Positions 14,579-21,870 of a stretch of 38,792 bases of DNA are shown in pieces. Position 1 is the first letter of the stretch. Each line of letters begins with the position of its first letter. The notes under the pieces are model-generated. The model was not told the DNA's origin. It worked only from the letters and a program-made list of their open reading frames with translations, and did no database searches. The translations under genes were made by a program, and so were the position numbers. The stretch spans positions 1-38,792 of the forward strand of contig MHSR01000005.1 in NCBI GenBank assembly GCA_001822815.1. Direction: 5' to 3'. This DNA comes from Candidatus Terrybacteria bacterium RIFCSPHIGHO2_01_FULL_43_35 (GTDB lineage Bacteria > Patescibacteriota > Minisyncoccia > Terrybacterales > GWB1-40-14).

Positions 14579-16552
14579 ATGCAAAAACCGAATGTCAAAG
14601 AATTTTTATTGAACGGCGCAGAGGGTGATATTTTCTGTGATATATTATCTTTCGAGCCTCCCCAAGGCATGGAAAAACTTGGGGTTCTTTTTGTAGCTGC
14701 AGAATTGCGGGGTGCGCCACGAGCTTCTTGGGGTATCCCCAATCTTATAACATCAGCCATGCGCCGCAGTTATTTTGAAAAAGATACTCGGAAGCCCCTT
14801 CAAGCTTTCACCATTGCCTTGAAAGAAGCCAACGCGGTGCTAATGCATGAATTGTCTTCCGGCAACGAAGGCTGGTTGGGATCAAGCTCATTTGTCACAT
14901 TTGTAATAAATCATCAAACTATCTTGGCCTCACGCGCTGGAAGCAATGCGATAGGCGTTTGGCTTATAAGAAACAGTGTACGTTCGGATATCTTCAGTTC
15001 AGATTCCAGAGGCATGGCGCCTTTTTCATCAATAGTCAGCGGAAGAATAGAAGATAATGACATTATTTTCGCCGGCTCAGCAGATTCATTTTCATCTGTA
15101 ACAGAAAATTCTTACGATCTGAAAGAAATTTACAGATTAGTACAGCAAAAAATTACTGAACGATCAGCTTCATGCGCATTCGTCATCAATATACCCGCAA
15201 ACGAAATGCCAAAACACGCTTTGGCACCTTTGCTTAATTCGTCATTAATGCCCAGGGATTTAAGTATTCTGGCACGCGTATCCAAGCCGTTGATTTTTAC
15301 GCAACCAATAGTCCAAAAATTATCCGAAGCGGTTTTTGGACTTAAAGAAAAATTAACTGAACGGCTTTTTAAACTGCCTTTTGTTTTGAAATTTAAAAAA
15401 AATGCGCCAGCATGGCTCTGGTCAATAAATATCAGCTGGACGGTTCCAGTAAAAAGCGCGCTGGTCGGAATAATTTTAGTCGCAGCGGTCTTTGGTCTGT
15501 TTAAGAGCGGGCTTTATGCGGTAAACCATCTAAAAAAACCTGACAATAAAAGCACTCAGACCGTGTCACAAATACAAAAAGATCTTGATGGCGCACGCGC
15601 TGCCATGATCTATGGTGACAAAAAACAGGCCGCAAAGCTGCTTGAAGAAGCTGGGGCCCAAATAAGTCTTTTGGCCCAAAATAAATTATCTCAAAAAATA
15701 ATCGCTCCCTTGACAGATTCTTGGAAGGAAATGAATGCCCAACTTTTTTCAATAAAGAATAGTGTTAGCGAAAAATTCCTAGTTCTAAAAGGATTTCCGA
15801 TACCCTTTAAACCCCAAAGAATATATCTAACGACTAAGGCCGATGACCAAGAAATTCTGTCATTTACCGACAGCGAGGTAGGTGCTATATATCGCTATTC
15901 CGTCAAGGATAAAAAGGGGTCAATAAAGTTGCGCAGCGAAAAAGGCGGTTTTATCGGCGTATTGCCGGGAGACAAACGGTATCTATATGTAGTCGGCAAA
16001 GACGGCATAACGTTATATGACGAAAACGCCGAAAACTTTGCTTCAACCTTGCCGTATGATCATAAAGAAAACATTCTCTTTGGCGCATCTGGTACTAGTT
16101 TCGCGTTATTAGGAAATGTCCAGAGCGGACAAATATTAAAAATATCCATAGAGCAAGACGGTCTCAAAAACTCCGGTACTTGGCTTAAAAAACCGGATAA
16201 GGCAACGCTAAACAGAATACTTGACGCGGCATGGGACGGGAAAAGCTTGTGGATGCTTCGTGATGATGGAAATATATTACGTTATACCAATGGAACCAGA
16301 AACGAAACAATAATTTTAAGCGGTGTACAGAATGATTTTCACGCCGATCGTTTAGAACTTGCTCCTGGCCCGGAATTGCTGATCTTAGATAGCAAGACCG
16401 GAAAAATTGTTCGATTTAATAAAAAAGGTGTGGCGCAAACCCAATATATAGATGAAAGTATTAAAAGTTCGAATGACTTCACTTTATCTGCCAACGGCAA
16501 AACCGCTTATGTTCTTGTCGGTAATGTCGTAGAAAAATTGAGCCTAAATTAA
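14579..16552 (+). CDS. Membrane protein with phosphatase-like N-domain and propeller-like C-domain
   Basis: A 657-residue protein on the opposite strand from its neighbours. Residues 1-230 resemble a PP2C/SpoIIE-type fold (LGVLFVAAELRG, SSFVTFVINHQTILASRAGSN, then NDIIFAGSADSFSSV), but the metal-binding Asp-Gly of active phosphatases is not visible, so it is probably a non-catalytic relative. One membrane span lies near 303-330 (SALVGIILVAAVFGLFKSG). An extracytoplasmic helical segment follows, and the last 260 residues contain repeated short strands (YLYVVGKDGITLYDENAE, LILDSKTGKIVRFNKKG) typical of a beta-propeller. Its role is unknown. It is single, ends at a strong terminator and is divergent from folD. 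Confidence 0.7.
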   Translation: MQKPNVKEFLLNGAEGDIFCDILSFEPPQGMEKLGVLFVAAELRGAPRASWGIPNLITSAMRRSYFEKDTRKPLQAFTIALKEANAVLMHELSSGNEGWLGSSSFVTFVINHQTILASRAGSNAIGVWLIRNSVRSDIFSSDSRGMAPFSSIVSGRIEDNDIIFAGSADSFSSVTENSYDLKEIYRLVQQKITERSASCAFVINIPANEMPKHALAPLLNSSLMPRDLSILARVSKPLIFTQPIVQKLSEAVFGLKEKLTERLFKLPFVLKFKKNAPAWLWSINISWTVPVKSALVGIILVAAVFGLFKSGLYAVNHLKKPDNKSTQTVSQIQKDLDGARAAMIYGDKKQAAKLLEEAGAQISLLAQNKLSQKIIAPLTDSWKEMNAQLFSIKNSVSEKFLVLKGFPIPFKPQRIYLTTKADDQEILSFTDSEVGAIYRYSVKDKKGSIKLRSEKGGFIGVLPGDKRYLYVVGKDGITLYDENAENFASTLPYDHKENILFGASGTSFALLGNVQSGQILKISIEQDGLKNSGTWLKKPDKATLNRILDAAWDGKSLWMLRDDGNILRYTNGTRNETIILSGVQNDFHADRLELAPGPELLILDSKTGKIVRFNKKGVAQTQYIDESIKSSNDFTLSANGKTAYVLVGNVVEKLSLN

Positions 16553-16570
16553 AATTCAATTCCGCTCAAA

Positions 16571-16600
16571 ATCAAAAGCCCCGTTTAAGGGGCTTTTGAT
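16571..16600. terminator. Bidirectional terminator before rplL
   Basis: A perfect 12-bp stem ATCAAAAGCCCC/GGGGCTTTTGAT with loop GTTTAA. It lies between the plus-strand 657-residue gene and the 3' end of rplL. Confidence 0.9.
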
Positions 16601-16616
16601 TTAGATAAATAATTTA

Positions 16617-16997
16617 TTACTTCAATTCTACTTTAGCGCCCGCCTCTTCCAACTTTGCCTTCATTTCGTCCGCCTGTTCTTTTTTGACGCCTTGAGCCAC
16701 ATTCTGCGGAGCACCGTCAACCATATCTTTAGCTTCCTTAAGGCTCTTGCCGGTCAATTCGCGTATAGCCTTTATCACCTGTATTTTCTGTCCACCACCA
16801 TCGGCCAAAACCACAGTGAAATCGTTCTTCTCTTCCTCAGAAGCACCGTCGGCTTGAACTTGAGCCGGAGCCGCGGCAACCATAGCCGCCTGGGCCGAAA
16901 CACCGAATTTCTCTTCAAGAACTTTCACGAGTTCCGAAAGCTCAAGAACACTAAGTTTCTCTATCTCCTCTACTAATTTTTGATATTTGTCTGACAT
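16617..16997 (-). CDS. rplL: Ribosomal protein bL12 (L7/L12)
   Basis: Stalk protein of the large subunit that recruits translation GTPases. At 126 residues it has the usual layout: an N-terminal dimerisation helix pair ([20 protein letters not shown]), an Ala-rich hinge (about 38-52) and a C-terminal globular domain with the conserved [20 protein letters not shown]. It follows rplJ by about 80 bases and is expected to be co-transcribed under control of the L10 leader. Confidence 0.98.
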   Translation of the reverse strand: MSDKYQKLVEEIEKLSVLELSELVKVLEEKFGVSAQAAMVAAAPAQVQADGASEEEKNDFTVVLADGGGQKIQVIKAIRELTGKSLKEAKDMVDGAPQNVAQGVKKEQADEMKAKLEEAGAKVELK

Positions 16998-17078
16998 AAT
17001 AACGAGCGTAAAGCGTTTAGGGTTTAGCGTTTAGTTACTAAACGCTGACCGTTATAAGCTTAATCGCCAATCAACTTA

Positions 17079-17594
17079 CTATTTCTTCTTGGATATTTCA
17101 CTTAAAGCTATGACCAAAGAACGAGGAATACCGTTCAACGTGACAACAAGTCCCTGCATGGGACTGGCCAAGGTCCAAACCAGTTGTCCCAAAAGTTCGT
17201 GCCGCGACGGAATCGTTGCCAAGGCAGCAGCTTCTTTTGGAGAAAGAAAATGACCTTCCATTATGCCGCCGACGAATTTGAACGACTTCTCTTTCTTGGC
17301 AAATGCGGCGCAGGCCTTAGCCGCACCTATTACATCTCCAAAGATAACGGCTATCTGACCCTCCAGAGTTTTCACGTTAAGTTTCTCGCCTAAATTCAGC
17401 GATTCAATGGCTCGTCCCAGTAAAGTTTTGCGCACAACGCGCATTGAAGAACCGGTTTTCTTAAGTTCGTCGCGAAGACCTTCAATGGGCTTAGTCTTAA
17501 CGTTCCTGAAATCAACAAAAATAACTGACTTATTTAAAGCCATATCCTTGCCGATTTCATCAACTAATTTAATCTTTTGTTCTTTTTTTAGCAT
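17079..17594 (-). CDS. rplJ: Ribosomal protein uL10
   Basis: Base of the ribosomal stalk; binds 23S rRNA and carries L12 dimers on its C-terminal helix. 171 residues, normal length. Typical segments are the start LKKEQKIKLVDEIG, SVIFVDFRNVKT, VVRKTLLGRAIE and the KEKSFKFVGGIMEGHFLSP domain. No Shine-Dalgarno site precedes the ATG; a two-hairpin element reaches to five bases before it. Further upstream is an L10 leader with terminator, so the operon is likely autoregulated by L10-L12. Confidence 0.97.
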   Translation of the reverse strand: MLKKEQKIKLVDEIGKDMALNKSVIFVDFRNVKTKPIEGLRDELKKTGSSMRVVRKTLLGRAIESLNLGEKLNVKTLEGQIAVIFGDVIGAAKACAAFAKKEKSFKFVGGIMEGHFLSPKEAAALATIPSRHELLGQLVWTLASPMQGLVVTLNGIPRSLVIALSEISKKK

Positions 17595-17653
17595 GTGCCA
17601 AAGTTGCCTGCGCTGAGCGCAGATGCAACTTTGTGCATCCCGCGCCAGCGGGA
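17595..17653 (-). ncRNA. Two-hairpin leader element before rplJ (copy 2)
   Basis: On the minus strand a first hairpin TCCCGC/GCGGGA (17648-17653 with 17638-17643) is followed by TGCAC. A second hairpin then follows: an 8-bp outer stem (17600-17607 with 17625-17632), an AT bulge, a 6-bp inner stem CTGCGC/GCGCAG and a three-base loop. GGCAC separates it from the rplJ ATG. Outer stem positions that differ from the ftsL copy are changed on both sides, keeping the pairing. Confidence 0.55.
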
Positions 17654-17685
17654 CTTCCTTAAATTAAAGTTAAAACATCCTAATT

Positions 17686-17815
17686 AAAAACGGCTTTTAT
17701 AAAGCCGCGAGACGCTGTCGACCTTCCTGCCAATTTGCAGAAAAAGTATGGAACCTCGGAAGGAGATTAAGTTCAACTACTTAGAGTCGAACGCCTTCTG
17801 TCTACGGCTAATATA
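17686..17815 (-). ncRNA. L10 leader RNA with transcription attenuator
   Basis: The rplJ leader contains the conserved L10-leader segments: CCGTAGACAGAAGGCG (about 17793-17808, minus strand) and CTTCCGAGGT (about 17753-17762), which form the L10-L12 binding site with its kink-turn in bacterial L10 leaders. It is followed by CGGCTTTATAAAAGCCG (17707-17691) with a TTTTT run, an intrinsic terminator. Excess L10-L12 is expected to bind and favour termination. Assignment is by eye against the known motif. Confidence 0.8.
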
Positions 17816-17818
17816 ATT

Positions 17819-17846
17819 AGTTTACACAAATAAATAAAAAGGTCAA
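17819..17846 (-). promoter_or_regulatory. Promoter of the rplJ-rplL operon
   Basis: TTGACC (17846-17841) and TAAACT (17824-17819) with a 16-base spacer. The start of transcription falls just before the L10 leader core. Confidence 0.65.
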
Positions 17847-17884
17847 TAACTCTATCTACGATCAACACGAACACTCCAACAAAA

Positions 17885-17913
17885 AACCGTCCTGCGATTG
17901 TCGAAGGACGGTT
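17885..17913 (-). terminator. Terminator of the glycosidase gene
   Basis: A 9-bp stem AACCGTCCT/AGGACGGTT followed on the minus strand by TTTT. It separates the glycosidase gene from the rplJ promoter. Confidence 0.85.
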
Positions 17914-17917
17914 CTTA

Positions 17918-19045
17918 TTAGTATTCTACTTGTGATAATTGCTGATTCATTAGTGCAATAGCAGCTCTTAGATAAAGTGCAGCGCTCCACATCTGCTCCT
18001 TGCCGCCCAAACCCACGCCGTTATTGGGATCATACCATTCACAGAAGCCAAACAAATTTTGCCACTTTTCAAATTGACTCTCGGCCAAATATTGCTCTCC
18101 CATTTCAAGTAAAGCGAGTATCGCGTAGCCAACTATAAAGGGCCAGATAACCGCATATTGATTGGTATCAAGATGCAATCCATTTTCAGCTACTGTTTTA
18201 TCTGGAATATTATTATTGGCCCGAATACCAAACTTAGTATCCAATTCTCTATATTTCTTGGCAATTCGCACATTGCGCCAAGCAGGAACAATACCGTAAA
18301 TTATTGCTAAGGATTGACCCAAAACATCAAAATCTTTACTACCAAGACAGTCTATATAATATGAATCGTTCCAGAACAACCCATTAATACGATCTTTTAG
18401 TCGCTCTGCTTTCCCATATTCACCCAAAAGGATGTAGGCTCGATAAAGCAATGCGTTGTTGCTCAAGAGCGCCTTGTCAGCAAGATGAAACATAACATCA
18501 CGCCAATCAGAACCATAGACCAAACCATCTTTCATTAAATTTTTCTCTACATATATAATAGCTCTTTCAATATGGGGCCATATCTTGGCAAAAAATGCAG
18601 AGTCGTTTGACGCCTTATAATACTCAAGACAGCTAATGACAAAGAGTATTTCGCTGTCAGAACACCACGAAGAAATATCTCTTAGATCAAATCCCTTGCG
18701 CAAAAGCACGTTCTTAAAAAATAACCATCCCTTCAGCAACATTCTGCGCCAATTAGTCAAAGAAATATCCTTATAAAGCCTTGAGAAATTCAAGCCGCCT
18801 TCATTAAAAACCATTGGTATCTTCCCGGATCTTTTTTGCCTTTTGGCTATAGCCAGAAGTTGAGTTTTAGCCAAATCAGGTCTTTCCAGTGTTAAAAGGC
18901 TTTCCAGACCCGCAAATGCGAAATCCCTCATCCAATATTGTCCAGAATATCTTTCCGTGCTGGCATATATGCCGTTTTCACCTACGCATCTTGAAACAAC
19001 ATTTAACGCTTCGTTTAATCGATCGTCATTCAAATCTGCAGCCAT
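17918..19045 (-). CDS. Six-hairpin (alpha/alpha)6 glycoside hydrolase
   Basis: A 375-residue protein of the six-hairpin glycosidase superfamily, nearest by eye to glycogen-debranching amylo-1,6-glucosidase or GH63/GH15-type enzymes. Supporting segments are YSGQYWMRDFAFA at 33-45 (the Trp-Met-Arg-Asp pattern at the active-site cleft), DLRDISSWCSDSEILF, YGSDWRDVMF with an acidic pair, and the C-terminal YAVIWPFIVGYAILAL and WYDPNNGVGLGGKEQMWSAA. No signal peptide is visible, so it should act in the cytoplasm. The exact substrate cannot be told. The GT2 gene lies just upstream with a terminator between, suggesting related sugar metabolism but separate transcription. Confidence 0.8.
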   Translation of the reverse strand: MAADLNDDRLNEALNVVSRCVGENGIYASTERYSGQYWMRDFAFAGLESLLTLERPDLAKTQLLAIAKRQKRSGKIPMVFNEGGLNFSRLYKDISLTNWRRMLLKGWLFFKNVLLRKGFDLRDISSWCSDSEILFVISCLEYYKASNDSAFFAKIWPHIERAIIYVEKNLMKDGLVYGSDWRDVMFHLADKALLSNNALLYRAYILLGEYGKAERLKDRINGLFWNDSYYIDCLGSKDFDVLGQSLAIIYGIVPAWRNVRIAKKYRELDTKFGIRANNNIPDKTVAENGLHLDTNQYAVIWPFIVGYAILALLEMGEQYLAESQFEKWQNLFGFCEWYDPNNGVGLGGKEQMWSAALYLRAAIALMNQQLSQVEY

Positions 19046-19085
19046 TTTGTATCCATTTCAACGAACGCCTCTTTATTTATTTAAA

Positions 19086-19113
19086 ATCGTAGCAGTGGCG
19101 CTACAAAAGTCAA
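19086..19113 (-). promoter_or_regulatory. Promoter of the glycosidase gene, with inverted repeat
   Basis: TTGACT (19113-19108) and TACGAT (19091-19086) with a 16-base spacer. The spacer and first base of the -10 hold GTAGC-agtggc-GCTAC, a possible operator. Confidence 0.6.
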
Positions 19114-19128
19114 TTTCCTTAAAAATAA

Positions 19129-19146
19129 AACCTCATAAATGAGGTT
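19129..19146 (-). terminator. Terminator of the GT2 gene
   Basis: AACCTCAT/ATGAGGTT with a two-base spacer, followed on the minus strand by TTATTTTT. Confidence 0.75.
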
Positions 19147-19179
19147 ATAATCGACTTATCGAAAATTAAATCTCTCCGA

Positions 19180-19938
19180 TTAAAAAAGGTCTTTTATATC
19201 CTTGGTTGCTATATCCTTAATTCTTATTTTAACGGTATCAACATCGGCCAGGGGAGCAAGTTTATTAAACAAATCTTTGTAATTTATGTATTGACTTAAT
19301 TCTATCTCTCCTTTTTGCTTGGCAACCTCAAAACCAGTTTGCCAATATTCTTTAATTGCTTGAATAAGAGCTCTTTTGGAATATTTTGCCGCACAGGATA
19401 AACCAAAAAGAGGCACGATCGCTATTTCATTTTTATCAAAAAGGGAATTTAGATAAACTTCAATACCATATCTTTTATCAAGCATGTTATCTGTATAAGG
19501 TATAAGCTTACGCTTTTGATACGCACGCATACCAGTAAGATAAACTATCCAGGGAAAATAAAGCGAACTCTTATATCTGCATCCGACACCCAAGGCACCT
19601 GTTAAATTTTGATCATTTCTCACTGGAGAAATAAGTAAATTGATATAGCGATCCGAAAGATTGTGAATATCGGCATCAAAAAAAGCAACTATATCTCCGC
19701 TTGCAGCTAAAATTCCTTGAGCCAGAGCAAAGCCCTTGCCGTGATTATCCGCGAAATTCAAAAATTTTATTTTATCACCAAATGCAGAGAGTATCTGTGC
19801 AGTAGCATCAGTTGAGCCATCATTGACACAAATAACCTCGCTGATCAAATGCGAGGATAACAATTTATTAACAACACCGGCAACGGTTTTCTCTTCGTTA
19901 AATGCCGGAACAATCGCCGAAATATTTCTCATAACCAT
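19180..19938 (-). CDS. Family 2 glycosyltransferase
   Basis: A 252-residue GT-A fold enzyme of the dolichyl-phosphate-sugar synthase type. It has the nucleotide-binding start IVPAFNEEKTVAGVV, ICVNDGSTDAT at 37-46, the acceptor loop NHGKGFALAQG, and the metal-binding FFDAD at 86-90. No membrane segment is evident. The sugar donor and acceptor are unknown. The start could be 19938 or the in-frame ATG at 19932; the promoter lies so close that the message is nearly leaderless. Confidence 0.88.
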   Translation of the reverse strand: MVMRNISAIVPAFNEEKTVAGVVNKLLSSHLISEVICVNDGSTDATAQILSAFGDKIKFLNFADNHGKGFALAQGILAASGDIVAFFDADIHNLSDRYINLLISPVRNDQNLTGALGVGCRYKSSLYFPWIVYLTGMRAYQKRKLIPYTDNMLDKRYGIEVYLNSLFDKNEIAIVPLFGLSCAAKYSKRALIQAIKEYWQTGFEVAKQKGEIELSQYINYKDLFNKLAPLADVDTVKIRIKDIATKDIKDLF

Positions 19939-19948
19939 CGCTTATTAT

Positions 19949-19977
19949 ATCTTAGCATAAAAAAAATCATAAATCAA
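19949..19977 (-). promoter_or_regulatory. Promoter of the GT2 gene
   Basis: TTGATT (19977-19972) and TAAGAT (19954-19949) with a 17-base spacer. The predicted start of transcription is within about five bases of the start codon, implying a leaderless message. Confidence 0.5.
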
Positions 19978-20081
19978 GATAACCTTATAAATCCTAAGCA
20001 CAACTCCGATGAAAAACACGCCTTTATATGCTTGGCATCTCTTAGTTATTATAATGTCTGTTTGATTTTACGTAAAATTAA

Positions 20082-20100
20082 ACCGCCACTAACTGGCGGT
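20082..20100 (-). terminator. Terminator overlapping the thioesterase stop codon
   Basis: ACCGCCA/TGGCGGT with a five-base loop that includes the TAG stop, followed by TTAATTTT on the minus strand. Confidence 0.75.
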
Positions 20101-20514
20101 AATATTATCCTGACGGGGTTTTGCAAAGATCGCTGTCATTTGAGCTTTTTTCTTACCTTTTTCAACAAAAACATTTACAGTCACCCAGACAAAACTTCGA
20201 CTTTCATTTTGTACGACAGCCACGGCGTGCATAGTTTTGTCGTCCAAAGTAAACGGGCGGAAAAAGGTTATGTCTATCGAAACTGCGGGCGCATGACCCT
20301 GTTTTATTTTTGTCATGGCCGCGTAAACGCCGGCAAAATCGGCAAGAGTAGTTATAACGCCGCCCTGAACGAATCCTTCAGGAATTAAAAAGTCTTGTCG
20401 TATCGGCAAAGAGGCATTCACCGCTCCTTCGGAAAAAAAGTCAAATTTTATCCCTAAAAATTCTGCCAGCGGCTCTTGTGAGGCCCTTACGGCTAATTCA
20501 TCTAAGCGACCCAT
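20089..20514 (-). CDS. PaaI-family hotdog thioesterase
   Basis: A 141-residue single hotdog domain. The central helix reads EGFVQGGVITTLADFAGVYAA, the PaaI/YbdB-type pattern in which HGGxxxxLAD is usual; here His is Gln, while the Asp of LAD is kept. SIDITFFRPF and a strand-rich C-terminus agree with the family. It probably hydrolyses an acyl-CoA or similar thioester; the substrate cannot be predicted. GGAG lies six to seven bases before the ATG. It has its own promoter and a terminator that overlaps the stop. Confidence 0.82.
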   Translation of the reverse strand: MGRLDELAVRASQEPLAEFLGIKFDFFSEGAVNASLPIRQDFLIPEGFVQGGVITTLADFAGVYAAMTKIKQGHAPAVSIDITFFRPFTLDDKTMHAVAVVQNESRSFVWVTVNVFVEKGKKKAQMTAIFAKPRQDNITAS

Positions 20515-20547
20515 CTGATCTCCTATTTTTTAAAGAGTCTTACTTAA

Positions 20548-20576
20548 ACAATAAACTCAACTTAAATATAAGTCAA
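20548..20576 (-). promoter_or_regulatory. Promoter of the thioesterase gene
   Basis: TTGACT (20576-20571) and TATTGT (20553-20548) with a 17-base spacer. Confidence 0.65.
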
Positions 20577-20666
20577 CAAAAAATATACGGATTTGCGAAG
20601 TCGTATTGTTCTGTCTATAGACAAATTAGATTAAACCGCCCCAAGCTTATACCATCGCCCGCATTA

Positions 20667-21212
20667 TCATTTAAACTTTATTGGCAATCTAATCTCTTTA
20701 GAGTTAGATGGTAACCCAGAAGGATTATCGTTATTAAAAACCAGATAGCCGTAGGAACCGGATGGTTGAGCCGGAAATTCCATGGTTGCTTTAAACGGCA
20801 CGAAATCTTCGCTCATCCAATGGCTTTGCGCTATGGCATGCGTTAGATCCAATTCGCTTCCTTCGGCATCAAGTAATCTTACGGCAAAAATACCTTCAAA
20901 ATACCAACTACCCTTAGCCTCGCCTTCAATCTCAAGCGGACTGTATATATTTGCCCCTGATAGGGGTGCGGTAATTTTAATACCAACCTCAAGCCATGCT
21001 AGTTGTTGGGCATTCTCGCCCAAAACATCCTTATTCGTTTTCTCCTGTTCCTTCCTAAGGTGCTGGGCTTGTATTTTTTGCTTATCTGCCTCCAGCAACA
21101 ACTCCTTGCCTCGATGTCCCTCGCTCCAAAATAAAAAGCCGCCTCCAACCAAAAAAATCATAGCCAATAAGCCCAATAAAGTAATAAAAATATTATCTTT
21201 TAGGAATTTCAT
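20667..21212 (-). CDS. Exported or anchored Gmad2-domain protein
   Basis: A 181-residue protein with an N-terminal membrane anchor or signal (about 8-29, IFITLLGLLAMIFLVGGGFLF), a short charged helix (about 35-65) and a C-terminal immunoglobulin-like domain. That domain matches the Gmad2 pattern first seen in spore germination proteins: ITAPLSGANIYSPLEIEGEA, then WYFEGIFAVRLLDAEG, and WMSEDFVPFKATMEF. These domains sit outside the membrane in many non-sporulating bacteria, and here it may bind the cell surface. It is transcribed away from the orphan gene at 21303. Confidence 0.85.
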   Translation of the reverse strand: MKFLKDNIFITLLGLLAMIFLVGGGFLFWSEGHRGKELLLEADKQKIQAQHLRKEQEKTNKDVLGENAQQLAWLEVGIKITAPLSGANIYSPLEIEGEAKGSWYFEGIFAVRLLDAEGSELDLTHAIAQSHWMSEDFVPFKATMEFPAQPSGSYGYLVFNNDNPSGLPSNSKEIRLPIKFK

Positions 21213-21264
21213 TTTCGTATTATATCATAAAGACTGTCCCGCATAGAGACATGATTCTAGGTTA

Positions 21265-21293
21265 TTGTATATAACAGCAATTACTAATATAAT
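21265..21293 (+). promoter_or_regulatory. Promoter of the orphan gene at 21303
   Basis: TTGTAT (21265-21270) and TATAAT (21288-21293) with a 17-base spacer. The start of transcription would be at about 21300, so the ATG at 21303 is at the very 5' end. Confidence 0.65.
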
Positions 21294-21302
21294 ATGTTGT
21301 GT

Positions 21303-21701
21303 ATGACCGAAGTCGATCAAAATCCCAAATCAAATGAGGAAGTGTTAAAATTCCTGGGCATTGCAACAAAACCTCACATGGGCGGGGTTGAAATGGCCGC
21401 TTTTTCAATAAATTGGGGCGGTAAAACCCGCCGGTTATCAATATCTTTGGAAGACGACTTGCTTGACGAATGGGGATATAATATAGCCCACCACGAAGAA
21501 ATGCCTCCTCTAACAGAATTATTACAGCTTATCGGGACCAGATACTTTCAAGAAAGCGAGTCCCTGCAAGAAGAACCGCACGGATATATATTCACAAAAA
21601 ATGATTTTTTGGACGCGGCTGGTAATCTTATATCCATACAAAAAGTAGTTGAAAATCTAAAAGCGCAAACCATGACGTTGCACCGACCACACAGGTTTTA
21701 A
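21303..21701 (+). CDS. Orphan protein, paralogue of the 28594-29148 product
   Basis: A 132-residue protein of unknown function. It shares with the product at 28594-29148 an ordered set of matches: FLG, a W-x-GKT segment (INWGGKTRRLSISL), DDLLDEWG, a LxELLxLIG helix, and an HxFxxxDF segment followed by a helix. The two are therefore members of one family, though the match is only moderate. No signal peptide, membrane span or nucleotide motif is seen. An ATG at 21294 overlaps the -10 element and cannot be translated from this promoter, so 21303 was chosen; the message would be leaderless. Confidence 0.72.
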   Translation: MTEVDQNPKSNEEVLKFLGIATKPHMGGVEMAAFSINWGGKTRRLSISLEDDLLDEWGYNIAHHEEMPPLTELLQLIGTRYFQESESLQEEPHGYIFTKNDFLDAAGNLISIQKVVENLKAQTMTLHRPHRF

Positions 21702-21734
21702 AACGTATTGATCTTCGATATATAATTAAATCTG

Positions 21735-21758
21735 CCTCGCAAAAACAATTTTGCGAGG
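21735..21758 (+). terminator. Terminator of the orphan gene
   Basis: CCTCGCAAAA/TTTTGCGAGG with loop ACAA, followed by TATTTTTAT. Confidence 0.88.
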
Positions 21759-21798
21759 TATTTTTATATCGCTTGCTTCAAAAGATTGTCTTTTGCGT

Positions 21799-21827
21799 TT
21801 GCAAAAATAGTATCGTTATGTTATAAT
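21799..21827 (+). promoter_or_regulatory. Promoter of the FtsH-like gene
   Basis: TTGCAA (21799-21804) and TATAAT (21822-21827) with a 17-base spacer; the start codon is about 37 bases after the expected start of transcription. Confidence 0.75.
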
Positions 21828-21870
21828 CTCAAAAACTAAACCTTTACAACTTTGCTGAGGAGAAAGCGCA

